A model generated the notes under the pieces. The model did no database searches and was not told the origin of the DNA. It saw only the letters and a program-made list of their open reading frames with translations. Made by a program: the position numbers and the translations under genes. From NCBI GenBank assembly GCA_919901875.1, contig CAKKQG010000086.1:1-9577 (forward strand): 9,577 bases of DNA, in the 5' to 3' direction. This document shows, piece after piece, positions 1 through 5,331 of the stretch (its first letter is position 1; each line of letters begins with the position of its first letter). The stretch comes from Anaerolineales bacterium. GTDB lineage: Bacteria; Chloroflexota; Anaerolineae; Anaerolineales; VGOW01.

Positions 1-1
1 T

Positions 2-127
2 GTGGTGTTAGCCTTATTCGGCTTTGCTTCGCTGTGGTTAGCCGTATTAGCCGATATGGGCGTGTCGTTGTTGGTGACTCTTAACGGCATGAGAGCCGTG
101 AAGTTTGAAAACAAATTGGGACGCTGA
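2..127 (+). CDS. C-terminal end of heavy-metal P1B-type ATPase (partial)
   Basis: An open frame enters from the left edge and stops at the TGA at 125-127, giving 41 residues. It contains LWLAVLADMGVSLLVTLNGM, which matches the last transmembrane region of Cd/Zn/Cu-translocating P1B ATPases (the family usually ends with a form of A-D-x-G-x-x-L-L-V-x-x-N-x-x-R). The conserved Asp, Met/Thr-Gly and Asn positions are present, and a short basic cytoplasmic tail follows. The full protein would be a membrane pump that exports a transition or heavy metal using ATP; the metal cannot be told from this tail. The start and all catalytic domains lie outside the window. It is unrelated in direction to the next gene, which is on the opposite strand. 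The family call is secure in kind, but the subfamily is inferred. Confidence 0.8.
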   Translation: MVLALFGFASLWLAVLADMGVSLLVTLNGMRAVKFENKLGR

Positions 128-214
128 AGGTCCGTGATGAACGCTGGTTTACGCTGTTCATTTGAACTATCTGCATTCATCTGCGACCAATCAGCAATCA
201 CTGCGAACATTAAC

Positions 215-245
215 TTGAAGCACAAAATCTGTTGCTTCAATTCTA
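215..245 (+). terminator. Weak hairpin terminator candidate after the ATPase gene
   Basis: A perfect 8-bp inverted repeat, TTGAAGCA (215-222) and TGCTTCAA (233-240), surrounds a 10-nt loop and is followed by TTCT. It is the only obvious hairpin between the ATPase stop (127) and the next transcription unit. The tail is poor in T, so termination would be weak. The remaining bases 128-214 hold no gene that I can support. Confidence 0.4.
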
Positions 246-255
246 AACTGATATA

Positions 256-301
256 AAAAATCTCAACGGTGAATCTAGACAACTTCATCGTTGAGATTTT
301 T
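256..301 (-). terminator. Strong terminator of the small secreted peptide gene (possibly bidirectional)
   Basis: An 18-bp stem (256-273 with 284-301, a single G-U type mismatch) around a 10-nt loop lies just past the minus-strand stop codon at 305. Read on the minus strand, the stem ends in a run of six T. The A-run on the other side would let it also stop plus-strand transcripts from the ATPase gene. Confidence 0.85.
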
Positions 302-304
302 CGC

Positions 305-466
305 CTACCCTCCACAACCACTGGTATTCGCGGGATCACAAGCATAGACTGCGGCAGGTTGCACCAACCAACCAAATACATTCTCGGCACGGGCGAGGCG
401 CAGGCTCGGAGCAAAAGTTGCTACGAGGAAGGCAACGATCACCAACACGATCTTTATCTTTGTCAT
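305..466 (-). CDS. Small secreted peptide, 53 aa, function unknown
   Basis: I do not recognise this peptide. The start is the ATG at 466 because AGGAGGTGAG (complement of 471-480) sits at ideal spacing; the in-frame ATG at 502 has no such site. The product begins MTKIKIVLVIVAFLVATFAP, a clear signal peptide with two Lys and a hydrophobic core, ending in an AxA-type cleavage site (ARA before E28). The mature part would be only 26 residues, with Cys43 and Cys51 and a Gly-rich end (SGCGG). The two Cys could form a disulfide or bind metal. It has a recognisable promoter upstream and a strong terminator just after the stop, so it is a complete single-gene unit. It could be a secreted signalling or toxin-like peptide, or a degraded exported protein; no function can be assigned. 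Confidence 0.65.
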   Translation of the reverse strand: MTKIKIVLVIVAFLVATFAPSLRLARAENVFGWLVQPAAVYACDPANTSGCGG

Positions 467-506
467 ATCTCTCACCTCCTTTACATTGATGTATAGATGC
501 ACGTCA

Positions 507-534
507 ATTATAAGGGATGGAGCAAGAAAGTAAA
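507..534 (-). promoter_or_regulatory. Candidate promoter of the small peptide gene
   Basis: On the minus strand there is a perfect TATAAT (complement of 507-512), with TTTACT (complement of 529-534) 16 bp upstream. Transcription would begin near 500, leaving a short leader that carries the strong Shine-Dalgarno site. The -10 box is good; the -35 box matches at four of six positions. Confidence 0.5.
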
Positions 535-764
535 ATATCGGTCTGCGTCAGGCGTTCTTTACGGCAGGCGCGGCGGCGATTCTCTCTACGTTGTGGGCGA
601 TAGAGGATGACAGCGCGCCGCACTTCATGCAAGATTTTTATTGCGCGCTGACAAAAGAAAAATTATCTGCGGCTGCCGCCTTAACCAACACGCAGCGAAA
701 ATGGATCGCTGCCGGGAAATCTTTGCGCGAATGGGGCGGATATGTGCTGCATGGTGCGCCGTGA
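534..764 (+). pseudogene. 3' remnant of a CHAT-domain (caspase-like) gene
   Basis: An open frame with no start codon, preceded by an in-frame TAA at 531-533, encodes 76 residues ending at TGA 762-764. It reads LRQAFFTAGAAAILSTLWAI, then EDDSAPHFMQDFYCAL, then REWGGYVLHG. This is the usual C-terminal end of CHAT domains, which have an [AF]-x-x-x-G-A-x-x-x-[LV]-x-[ST]-L-W motif followed by D-D, F-Y-x-x-L and W-x-x-[FY]-V-L-x-G. The catalytic His and Cys of CHAT proteases lie upstream in the family and are absent here, so this cannot be an active protease. Upstream sequence belongs to an oppositely oriented promoter, so the 5' part was deleted. CHAT proteins often sit in tandem-repeat receptor or defence proteins. 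The family assignment is by pattern recognition. Confidence 0.72.
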
Positions 765-771
765 TACGTTT

Positions 772-809
772 AGACCGACGCGGTTTCGCAAAACCGCGTC
801 GGTCTTTTT
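772..809 (+). terminator. Strong rho-independent terminator after the CHAT remnant
   Basis: Perfect 15-bp arms (772-786 and 791-805) with the 4-nt loop CGCA are followed by TTTT. It lies 7 bases after the remnant's stop codon. Its survival suggests that the deletion of the upstream gene part is fairly recent, or that the terminator has been kept to insulate the fumarase operon. Confidence 0.88.
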
Positions 810-822
810 AACGGTGGCGGCG

Positions 823-935
823 TCACCGTGTGCGGGTATCTTCTCAATAACCCGGGGTAGGGGCAAGCCTTGCGCTTGCCCAACGGGGCGACCGCAAGGG
901 TGCGCCCCTACATTTTGAGAAGATACATGTTCGGT
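823..935. repeat. Inverted-repeat element with two internal hairpins (MITE-like)
   Basis: Perfect 12-bp inverted repeats, GTATCTTCTCAA (836-847) and TTGAGAAGATAC (915-926), flank a G/C-rich core. An outer pair, CACCG and CGGTG, lies about 5-7 bases further out. Inside, GTAGGGGC (857-864) pairs with GCCCCTAC (904-911). Within that are a hairpin with 8-bp arms (861-868/874-881) and a smaller one around GACCGCAAGGGTGC. The core resembles a family of interspersed repeats with 'GTAGGGGC...GCCCCTAC' ends that I recall from many bacterial genomes. No protein is encoded. Flanking TGTGCGG and TGTTCGG are similar but not identical, so a target duplication is not established. Confidence 0.6.
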
Positions 936-963
936 GTCTTTCATCCATCCATAAAACAGAATC

Positions 964-992
964 TTGTCACTATCTGATAACCTTGTCATAAT
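964..992 (+). promoter_or_regulatory. Promoter of the fumarase operon, with overlapping dyad
   Basis: TTGTCA (964-969) and CATAAT (987-992) are separated by exactly 17 bp, matching a housekeeping sigma-factor promoter. A dyad TGATAA (975-980) / TTATCA (992-997) brackets the -10 region, and the surrounding bases (ACTATC ... TAGTGATAG) extend the symmetry loosely, so a repressor could bind here. The first gene's Shine-Dalgarno sequence AAAGGAG is at 1010-1016. Confidence 0.6.
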
Positions 993-1022
993 TATCATAG
1001 TGATAGATCAAAGGAGACTTAT

Positions 1023-1895
1023 ATGCAAGATTTAACTGAAGCGTTGATTGAGTTGATCCGTTTCACCTCAACCAACTTACCTAATGATGTAGAGAAAATG
1101 TTACGCGAAGCGCGCGAGAAAGAAGACAAAGGTTCGGCGGCGCAAGGCGCGATTGAAACCATTTTGCAAAACGTGGAACTGTCGCGCAAAAATTCTACGC
1201 CGATCTGCCAAGACACCGGCACGCCGATCTTTTTGGTGCATTACCCCGAAGGTTGGAGCGCGCGAAAATTAAAAGAACAAATTCGTAACGCGGTGGCAGA
1301 AGCAACGAAGAAATCGTATCTGCGCCCCAACGCGGTGGACGCCATCTACGATAAGAACAGCGGCAACAACTTGGGCGATGATAACTTCCCTTCGATTCAT
1401 TTTGATGAAGTGGAAGGCGACGAACTCACTGTTGAATTAATGTTGAAGGGCGGCGGCTGTGAGAACGTGGGCGCGCAGTATTCGTTACCCAACAATCAAT
1501 TGGGCGCGGGGCGCGATCTCAAAGGTGTGCGTAAAGTTGCATTAGACGCGGTGCAAAAAGCGCAAGGGCAAGGTTGCGCGCCGGGTATATTGGGAATTTC
1601 TATCGGCGGTGATCGCGGCACGGGATATTTTGTTTCCAAAGAGGCGTTGTTCCGCCCGATGGAAGATGACAACGCCAACCCTGATCTCGACAAGCTCGAA
1701 AAACAATTAACGGAAGAAGCGAATCAACTCGGCATTGGTCCGATGGGCTTTGGCGGTAAGACGACGGTGTTAGCTACGAAGATCAAGGGTATGCATCGTT
1801 TGCCCGCCAGTTTTTTTGTGACCGTGTCGTATATGTGCTGGGCGAATCGTCATCGCAAGATGACCGTGCGCGGCGAAGAAATTAAATACGAATAG
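1023..1895 (+). CDS. Class I (iron-sulfur) fumarate hydratase, alpha subunit
   Basis: This 290-residue protein is the [4Fe-4S] N-terminal half of a class I fumarase, which interconverts fumarate and malate in the citric acid cycle. It contains ICQDTGTP (Cys62), KGGGCENVG (Cys146) and GCAPGILG (Cys185); these three Cys are the expected ligands of the hydratase [4Fe-4S] cluster. It also has the Gly-rich IGGDRGTG and the C-terminal ATKIKGMHRLPASFFV segment. Length fits the alpha subunit of two-subunit enzymes; single-chain FumA/FumB proteins fuse both halves. AAAGGAG lies 6 bases before the ATG. The beta subunit gene follows on the same strand. The family also includes L(+)-tartrate dehydratase (TtdA/TtdB), which sequence alone does not exclude, but the motifs and housekeeping-type setting favour fumarase. 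The cluster is expected to be oxygen-sensitive. Confidence 0.93.
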   Translation: MQDLTEALIELIRFTSTNLPNDVEKMLREAREKEDKGSAAQGAIETILQNVELSRKNSTPICQDTGTPIFLVHYPEGWSARKLKEQIRNAVAEATKKSYLRPNAVDAIYDKNSGNNLGDDNFPSIHFDEVEGDELTVELMLKGGGCENVGAQYSLPNNQLGAGRDLKGVRKVALDAVQKAQGQGCAPGILGISIGGDRGTGYFVSKEALFRPMEDDNANPDLDKLEKQLTEEANQLGIGPMGFGGKTTVLATKIKGMHRLPASFFVTVSYMCWANRHRKMTVRGEEIKYE

Positions 1896-1897
1896 AG

Positions 1898-1966
1898 ATG
1901 AAAACAATGAACAATGAAACAATGAACAATGAACAATTTTCTCTTCGTGCCTCTTCGTGTTCTTAG
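1898..1966 (+). other. Repeat-derived 22-codon open frame between the fumarase genes
   Basis: Two bases after the alpha stop, an ATG (1898-1900) opens a 22-codon frame that ends with TAG at 1964-1966, 12 bases before the beta start. It is built mostly from AACAATG repeats (several in-frame Met-Asn-Asn) and then two copies of a CTCTTCGTG[C/T] decamer at 1941-1960. No Shine-Dalgarno site precedes it. It is probably a by-product of the repeat rather than a gene, but ribosomes ending the alpha subunit could restart here and stay on the message to reach the beta start. Confidence 0.25.
1903..1937 (+). repeat. Heptamer tandem array, unit AACAATG, about 5 copies
   Basis: Units start at 1903, 1910, 1917 (one extra A), 1925 and 1932, the last truncated. 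The array starts 7 bases after the fumarase alpha stop codon. The same heptamer, in reverse complement, forms the array at 8412-8466. Confidence 0.85.
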
Positions 1967-1978
1967 TGGAAAAATAAT

Positions 1979-2599
1979 ATGAAACCAATTACCCTCCCCT
2001 TTACAGAAGAAACCATCCGCAGTCTCCAGGTCGGCGATCCGGTTGCGCTTACGGGCGTGATGATCACCGGACGCGATGCGATGCATAAATGGATGAGCGA
2101 TACGTTCATCAAGAAAACGCGCCAACCGCAAGGCGATGATCTCGAAGTGTATGAAGCGATCAAGAAGTTGCTTGTCGGCAGCGCCATCTATCATTGTGGT
2201 CCCGTCGTCGCCGGATTGGACACGAAACAATATAAATTCGTCGCCGCCGGACCTACGACCAGCACGCGCGAAGAACCGTATCAGGGCGACGTGATGAAGC
2301 ACTTCAACATTCGCGGCGTGATCGGCAAAGGCGGCATGGGCGCGAAAACTTCGGCGGCGTGCCAAGACGTGCCAGGGGTGTATCTACATGCCATCGGCGG
2401 CGCGGCATCACTCATCGCCCAACGCGTGACAAAAGTGTTAGGCGTTTACAAATTAGATTTCGGTGTGCCTGAAGCAATGTGGGTGATCGAAGTGAAAGAT
2501 TTTCCGGCAGTGGTCACGATGGACGCACATGGCAACAGCTTGCACGCGGATATTGAAACAAAATCAAAAGCGGCGTTGGAGAAGTTGTTGGCGGCGTAG
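1979..2599 (+). CDS. Class I (iron-sulfur) fumarate hydratase, beta subunit
   Basis: This 206-residue protein is the C-terminal half of a class I fumarase, which completes the active site with the alpha subunit encoded just upstream. Visible motifs are TGVMITGRDAMH (about 25-36), IYHCGPVV (70-77), AAGPTTSTREEPY (89-101), IGKGGMG (115-121) and TMDAHGNSLH (180-189). All are typical of the 'swivelling' beta domain that binds the carboxylates of the substrate. Length matches separate beta subunits. The start has only a weak upstream purine stretch (AGTGGA), so translation probably depends on coupling through the repeat-filled 83-base spacer. A heptamer array begins two bases after the stop, and a terminator closes the operon at 2679-2715. 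Tartrate dehydratase beta is the main alternative. Confidence 0.93.
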   Translation: MKPITLPFTEETIRSLQVGDPVALTGVMITGRDAMHKWMSDTFIKKTRQPQGDDLEVYEAIKKLLVGSAIYHCGPVVAGLDTKQYKFVAAGPTTSTREEPYQGDVMKHFNIRGVIGKGGMGAKTSAACQDVPGVYLHAIGGAASLIAQRVTKVLGVYKLDFGVPEAMWVIEVKDFPAVVTMDAHGNSLHADIETKSKAALEKLLAA

Positions 2600-2600
2600 A

Positions 2601-2670
2601 GAGCAGTGAGCCGCGAGCAATGAGCAGTGAGCAGTGAGCGACGAGCAGTGAGCGGCGAGCAGTGAGCAAT
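2601..2670 (+). repeat. Heptamer tandem array, unit GAGCNNN, exactly 10 copies
   Basis: Ten consecutive 7-base units all begin GAGC (GAGCAGT, GAGCCGC, GAGCAAT and so on). The most common form is GAGCAGT. The array starts two bases after the fumarase beta stop codon and ends just before the operon terminator, so it is transcribed as the 3' untranslated region. Confidence 0.92.
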
Positions 2671-2678
2671 AACAAGCA

Positions 2679-2715
2679 AGGCCCGAAAAGTGCGTGATGC
2701 TTTTTGGGTCTTTTT
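2679..2715 (+). terminator. Terminator of the fumarase operon
   Basis: As RNA, 2679-2690 (AGGCCCGAAAAG) pairs with 2700-2711 (CTTTTTGGGTCT) over 12 bp, including two G-U pairs. The loop is 9 nt and a T-run follows. It is the first terminator after the fumarase beta gene. Confidence 0.75.
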
Positions 2716-2738
2716 GTTTGTAGCTGCTCGCCGCTTGG

Positions 2739-2844
2739 GCGTGGAAATGAATTTCCACGCTGTTACAACAAGTCTGCTAAAGCAGGCTGACCCCAACGCG
2801 ATTTATCGTGTTTGGCGTATCAGCAGGATGATTCATCATCCTGC
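2739..2844. repeat. Block of four tandem hairpins (REP-like)
   Basis: Four separate palindromes follow one another within about 106 bases. They are GCGTGGAAAT/ATTTCCACGC (2739-2748 and 2751-2760), AGTCTGC/GCAGGCT (2771-2777 and 2782-2788, one G-U), CCAACGCGAT/ATCGTGTTTGG (2793-2802 and 2805-2815, one bulge and one G-U) and GCAGGATGA/TCATCCTGC (2823-2831 and 2836-2844). Such composite palindromes are known as interspersed REP-type sequences, often mobilised by Y1 (RAYT) transposases, though none is present here. No protein is encoded. The block lies exactly at the border between the fumarase operon and the A/T-rich restriction-modification locus. Confidence 0.6.
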
Positions 2845-2874
2845 GAGGGCTTTTGTTTATAGACAAATGTTGTG

Positions 2875-2902
2875 TTGACTCAAAGGTGAGAGGATATATA
2901 CT
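2875..2902 (+). promoter_or_regulatory. Strong promoter candidate for the restriction-modification locus
   Basis: TTGACT (2875-2880) and TATACT (2897-2902), 16 bp apart, each differ from consensus at one position. Transcription would start near 2909 and give a leader of about 180 nt before the endonuclease ATG. A second perfect TATAAT (2960-2965) lies further down but has only a poor -35 match 17 bp upstream. The leader holds a tiny frame (2911-2946, 11 codons, starting ATGCATAGTG) with no clear ribosome site, and nothing else that codes. Confidence 0.55.
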
Positions 2903-2985
2903 TGGCTTCAATGCATAGTGATATTAGGCAAAACAGTTTCGCTTAATCCCTGCGGAGGATATAATACGAAAGTCTTTCACTTAGT

Positions 2986-3005
2986 AACGAGTCGGGCCGC
3001 TCGTT
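2986..3005 (+). promoter_or_regulatory. Hairpin in the leader upstream of the endonuclease gene
   Basis: AACGAG (2986-2991) and CTCGTT (3000-3005) form a 6-bp stem around the G/C-rich loop TCGGGCCG, with no T-run behind it. It lies between the promoter candidates and the endonuclease start, so it could be an operator or an RNA structure that limits expression. Its role is unknown. Confidence 0.35.
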
Positions 3006-3087
3006 GCATAGCCAGATTTATTTTTCATCTTCTCCTCCACTGGCTTTATAATTGGGCTTCACAATAATCTCAACATGCGCGGCATTC

Positions 3088-4083
3088 ATGAAACCACTTA
3101 TCATATCGGGCGTTGACATTACCCATTCGCGATTAGTTGATTTAACAAAACTGGCCGACCAAGCTAGACCCTTTTATGACTGGATAGAGTCTCGCTTTCA
3201 GAGACGCCTTTCAAGAAAGGTGTCTCTCGACGAAATTTTAAGAACGGCAAGCAAAGATGAGATGAAATCTGCCATTCTGGATTGCTACTCGGCAGAACGT
3301 GAAGTTAACCTTCCTTTGCTATTTGACGGTATCGGGCGCAGTTATCAGCACTCTAAAGCGTGTTACTATATTTTTTCGTGGCTAATACGTGATGCACCTC
3401 AGCAAAGGTTAGGCCCTCTGATTCAAAGGATTGTCCGCAACTCAAAGAAAAGCCGAACTGAAGAGGAAGCAGAAGCGCTTTCCGCATTAATTTATAAGTA
3501 TCGTGGAAACGTAAAGACCTTTGCATGGCAAGCAATCAGAGAAGTTATCATTGACCGTCTTGAAGGTTCGAGACGAAGTATTAAGGGTCATGAAAAAGAG
3601 ACCGTAGTAAGAACTGCATTGCTAATCGCTATACAAACTTTTTTTGAGAAGAATGGTAACTATGGGAAGTATGCAGGGGTTGAGTTAGCCGATAAGGAAA
3701 TCATGATTGGTAACGAAACCTTTGACGTAAATGTAAATTTGATAGACGCGCAAGGTAATCGCGTACGGAGAATCTTAGTTCCAATAAAAACGCGCGAAAC
3801 TGAAGGTGGCGGTCATGCTCATCTGTTCACGCGCGATATAAAATCGGCGATGAGCGCTGCAAAGTTCGATAACGCAAATGACTTTCTGATTGCTGTGATA
3901 ATTGCCAAAAACTGGTCAGAGAGGGAAAAGGACAATATACGCAATTTGGTTGACCATGCAGCTATCTTTGACCTCAGCCCCAACGAGTTCGCTGAGTTCA
4001 GTAGTGACGAACAAAGCAAGTTAAACTCTTTTATCGCATTGTTGCTGAAAGGCCAAATTTCACCTAAGGCGATTCCTAATTGA
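3088..4083 (+). CDS. Probable type II restriction endonuclease, PD-(D/E)XK-like
   Basis: The 331-residue product is read as the endonuclease partner of the methyltransferase gene 12 bases downstream. From ATG 3088, residues 1-170 look mainly helical. The C-terminal half has a candidate nuclease core: a helix with E-K-E (about 169-171), FDVNVNL with Asp213, and after 18 residues VPIKTRET with Lys234 and Glu237. The Gly-rich EGGGHAHLFTRDI (239-251) follows. The D-x(n)-P-I-K pattern is like PD-(D/E)XK enzymes with a displaced acidic residue, as in some families that cut CCGG-type sites; this is inference, and I do not recognise the exact family or site. A TTG start at 3052 would add 12 residues; neither start has a good Shine-Dalgarno site and ATG is preferred. 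The gene is more A/T-rich than its flanks and lacks the heptamer array seen after most neighbouring genes. Confidence 0.68.
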   Translation: MKPLIISGVDITHSRLVDLTKLADQARPFYDWIESRFQRRLSRKVSLDEILRTASKDEMKSAILDCYSAEREVNLPLLFDGIGRSYQHSKACYYIFSWLIRDAPQQRLGPLIQRIVRNSKKSRTEEEAEALSALIYKYRGNVKTFAWQAIREVIIDRLEGSRRSIKGHEKETVVRTALLIAIQTFFEKNGNYGKYAGVELADKEIMIGNETFDVNVNLIDAQGNRVRRILVPIKTRETEGGGHAHLFTRDIKSAMSAAKFDNANDFLIAVIIAKNWSEREKDNIRNLVDHAAIFDLSPNEFAEFSSDEQSKLNSFIALLLKGQISPKAIPN

Positions 4084-4095
4084 AAGGCGGCTAAA

Positions 4096-5049
4096 ATGAC
4101 TTCACGAGAAAAAAAACCAAAGGAGCATAAAAAACTGAGGGAAAGTGCTACACCCTATGCGCCGATTGACACAGTTCTTCTAGGTGACAGTTGGACAATA
4201 GCACGCTCACTGCCATCTAACTACGTCCAATGTGTTGTGACAAGCCCGCCCTACTTTGGGCATAGGGAATACTCGGATAATGAAGAACTAGCCCAAATGG
4301 AATTGGGCAGGGAAGAAGAACCTGCGGCTTATGTTCGCCGGCTGGTTTTCCTGTTTGAAGAACTGCGCCGAGTTCTTCAAGAAAACGGGACTCTTTGGCT
4401 TAATCTGGGAGACACTTATCGAAAAGAGCAGTTGTTAGGTATGCCTTGGCGTGTTGCATTGGGCTTACAGGATACTGGGTGGATAATGCGAAGTGAGATA
4501 ATCTGGAATAAGCCAAATGCGATGCCATCTTCTGTAAAGAATCGCCCGACTACGGCCCACGAGCATATCTTCTTATTCGCAAAATCAAAAGACTACTTTT
4601 ATAACACTGACGCTATTCGAGAACCACATGTTACATTTACCGAAGCCTCAAAAATGCGCGGTGGCCGCAACCATTTTGGAAAGCGCAACGGCACACCAGA
4701 GAACGGTAAGAACAAGGATAATCCCAATCTTCATAACGGCAGATGGGACCAAGCCTTTCATCCTCTTGGGCGAAACAAACGGACAGTTTGGGATATTCCA
4801 TTAGGAAAGTTCCGCGACACTCACTTTGCCGTTTTTCCAGAAAGTCTAGTGAAAACCTGTATCCTTGCAGGGACATCGGAAGGCGATTTGGTTTTAGACC
4901 CCTTTATGGGTTCTGGAACTATCGCTTGTATCGCCAAGAAACTAGGTAGGCATTTTCTCGGAATAGAGTTAGTTCCAAGATATGCAGAAATGACAATGAA
5001 GCGCGCAGATTCTGTAATTTATCAACCAAACCTGATTCCTAATTCTTAA
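4096..5049 (+). CDS. Beta-class DNA methyltransferase of the restriction-modification pair
   Basis: The 317-residue enzyme carries TSPPY (49-53, motif IV, catalytic), FPESL (247-251, motif X region), DPFMGSGT (268-275, motif I, S-adenosylmethionine binding) and FLGIEL (287-292, motif II). Motif IV before motif I defines the beta class of amino-methyltransferases. The S-P-P-Y form is most common in N4-cytosine enzymes, though some N6-adenine enzymes share it. A segment rich in Gly, Asn, Arg and Lys at 188-230 may be part of the target-recognition region. It would protect the host DNA from the endonuclease encoded upstream. The genes are separated by 12 bases, and the purine-rich AAAGGCGG lies just before the ATG, so they form one operon. 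Base composition is A/T-rich like the endonuclease gene. The recognition sequence cannot be read from the protein. Confidence 0.9.
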   Translation: MTSREKKPKEHKKLRESATPYAPIDTVLLGDSWTIARSLPSNYVQCVVTSPPYFGHREYSDNEELAQMELGREEEPAAYVRRLVFLFEELRRVLQENGTLWLNLGDTYRKEQLLGMPWRVALGLQDTGWIMRSEIIWNKPNAMPSSVKNRPTTAHEHIFLFAKSKDYFYNTDAIREPHVTFTEASKMRGGRNHFGKRNGTPENGKNKDNPNLHNGRWDQAFHPLGRNKRTVWDIPLGKFRDTHFAVFPESLVKTCILAGTSEGDLVLDPFMGSGTIACIAKKLGRHFLGIELVPRYAEMTMKRADSVIYQPNLIPNS

Positions 5050-5053
5050 GCAC

Positions 5054-5068
5054 TGCCCAAGCAGGGCA
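5054..5068 (+). repeat. Short hairpin after the methyltransferase gene
   Basis: TGCCC (5054-5058) pairs with GGGCA (5064-5068) just after the stop codon. It has no T-run and is a weak structure; it may only protect the 3' end of the message. The rest of 5069-5124 shows no gene. Confidence 0.3.
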
Positions 5069-5124
5069 TCCACCAGACACGTTCCACGCCAAGCAAACAA
5101 GTAACACAAACCGCTGAGCACCGA

Positions 5125-5166
5125 AAAACCCTTCAGGCTTCATCACCCGAAGGGTTTTGCTTTTTA
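5125..5166 (+). terminator. Terminator of the restriction-modification operon
   Basis: AAAACCCTTC (5125-5134) pairs perfectly with GAAGGGTTTT (5149-5158), and TTTTT follows at 5161-5165. It is 75 bases after the methyltransferase stop. Between here and 5283 I see no gene that can be supported; the open frames are short and lack ribosome sites. Confidence 0.75.
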
Positions 5167-5283
5167 ACCGCCGCCCGCCTGACCACCCAACCCACCTTCT
5201 GTTAGTTTACGAACACCGCTCAACACCGCCTCCACAGGTGAAGGCATCCACTGCGCCGATCATCACCTGCATCGCTTCAACAA

Positions 5284-5316
5284 AAAAGAGGAAGCATCTC
5301 TGCTTCCTCTTTTGTT
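5284..5316 (-). terminator. Bidirectional terminator after the ferredoxin gene
   Basis: Perfect 13-bp arms (5284-5296 and 5301-5313) enclose the loop TCTC. The minus-strand reading ends in a T-run (complement of 5282-5287), 15 bases past the ferredoxin stop codon. The plus-strand reading also ends in TTTTGTTT, so it can stop transcripts from both sides. Confidence 0.88.
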
Positions 5317-5331
5317 TACAACGTTTGCAAA

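Noticed and set aside
828..934. Target-site duplication around the element at 836-926 (TGTGCGG and TGTTCGG)
   Set aside because: The copies differ at one base and are not at equal distance from the arms, so they may be coincidental.
681..998. Minus-strand 105-codon open frame
   Set aside because: It runs through the CHAT remnant, its terminator and the inverted-repeat element, has no ribosome site and no recognisable domain.
1850..2365. Minus-strand 171-codon open frame across the fumarase junction
   Set aside because: It is antisense to both well-supported fumarase genes and reads through the repeat spacer; it is an artefact of G/C-rich codon use.
2601..2670. CRISPR array
   Set aside because: The 7-bp units have no spacers, and no cas gene is present.
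2446..2796. Minus-strand frames rich in Ser, Leu, Ala and His
   Set aside because: They are translations of the GAGCNNN array and the hairpin block, not genes.
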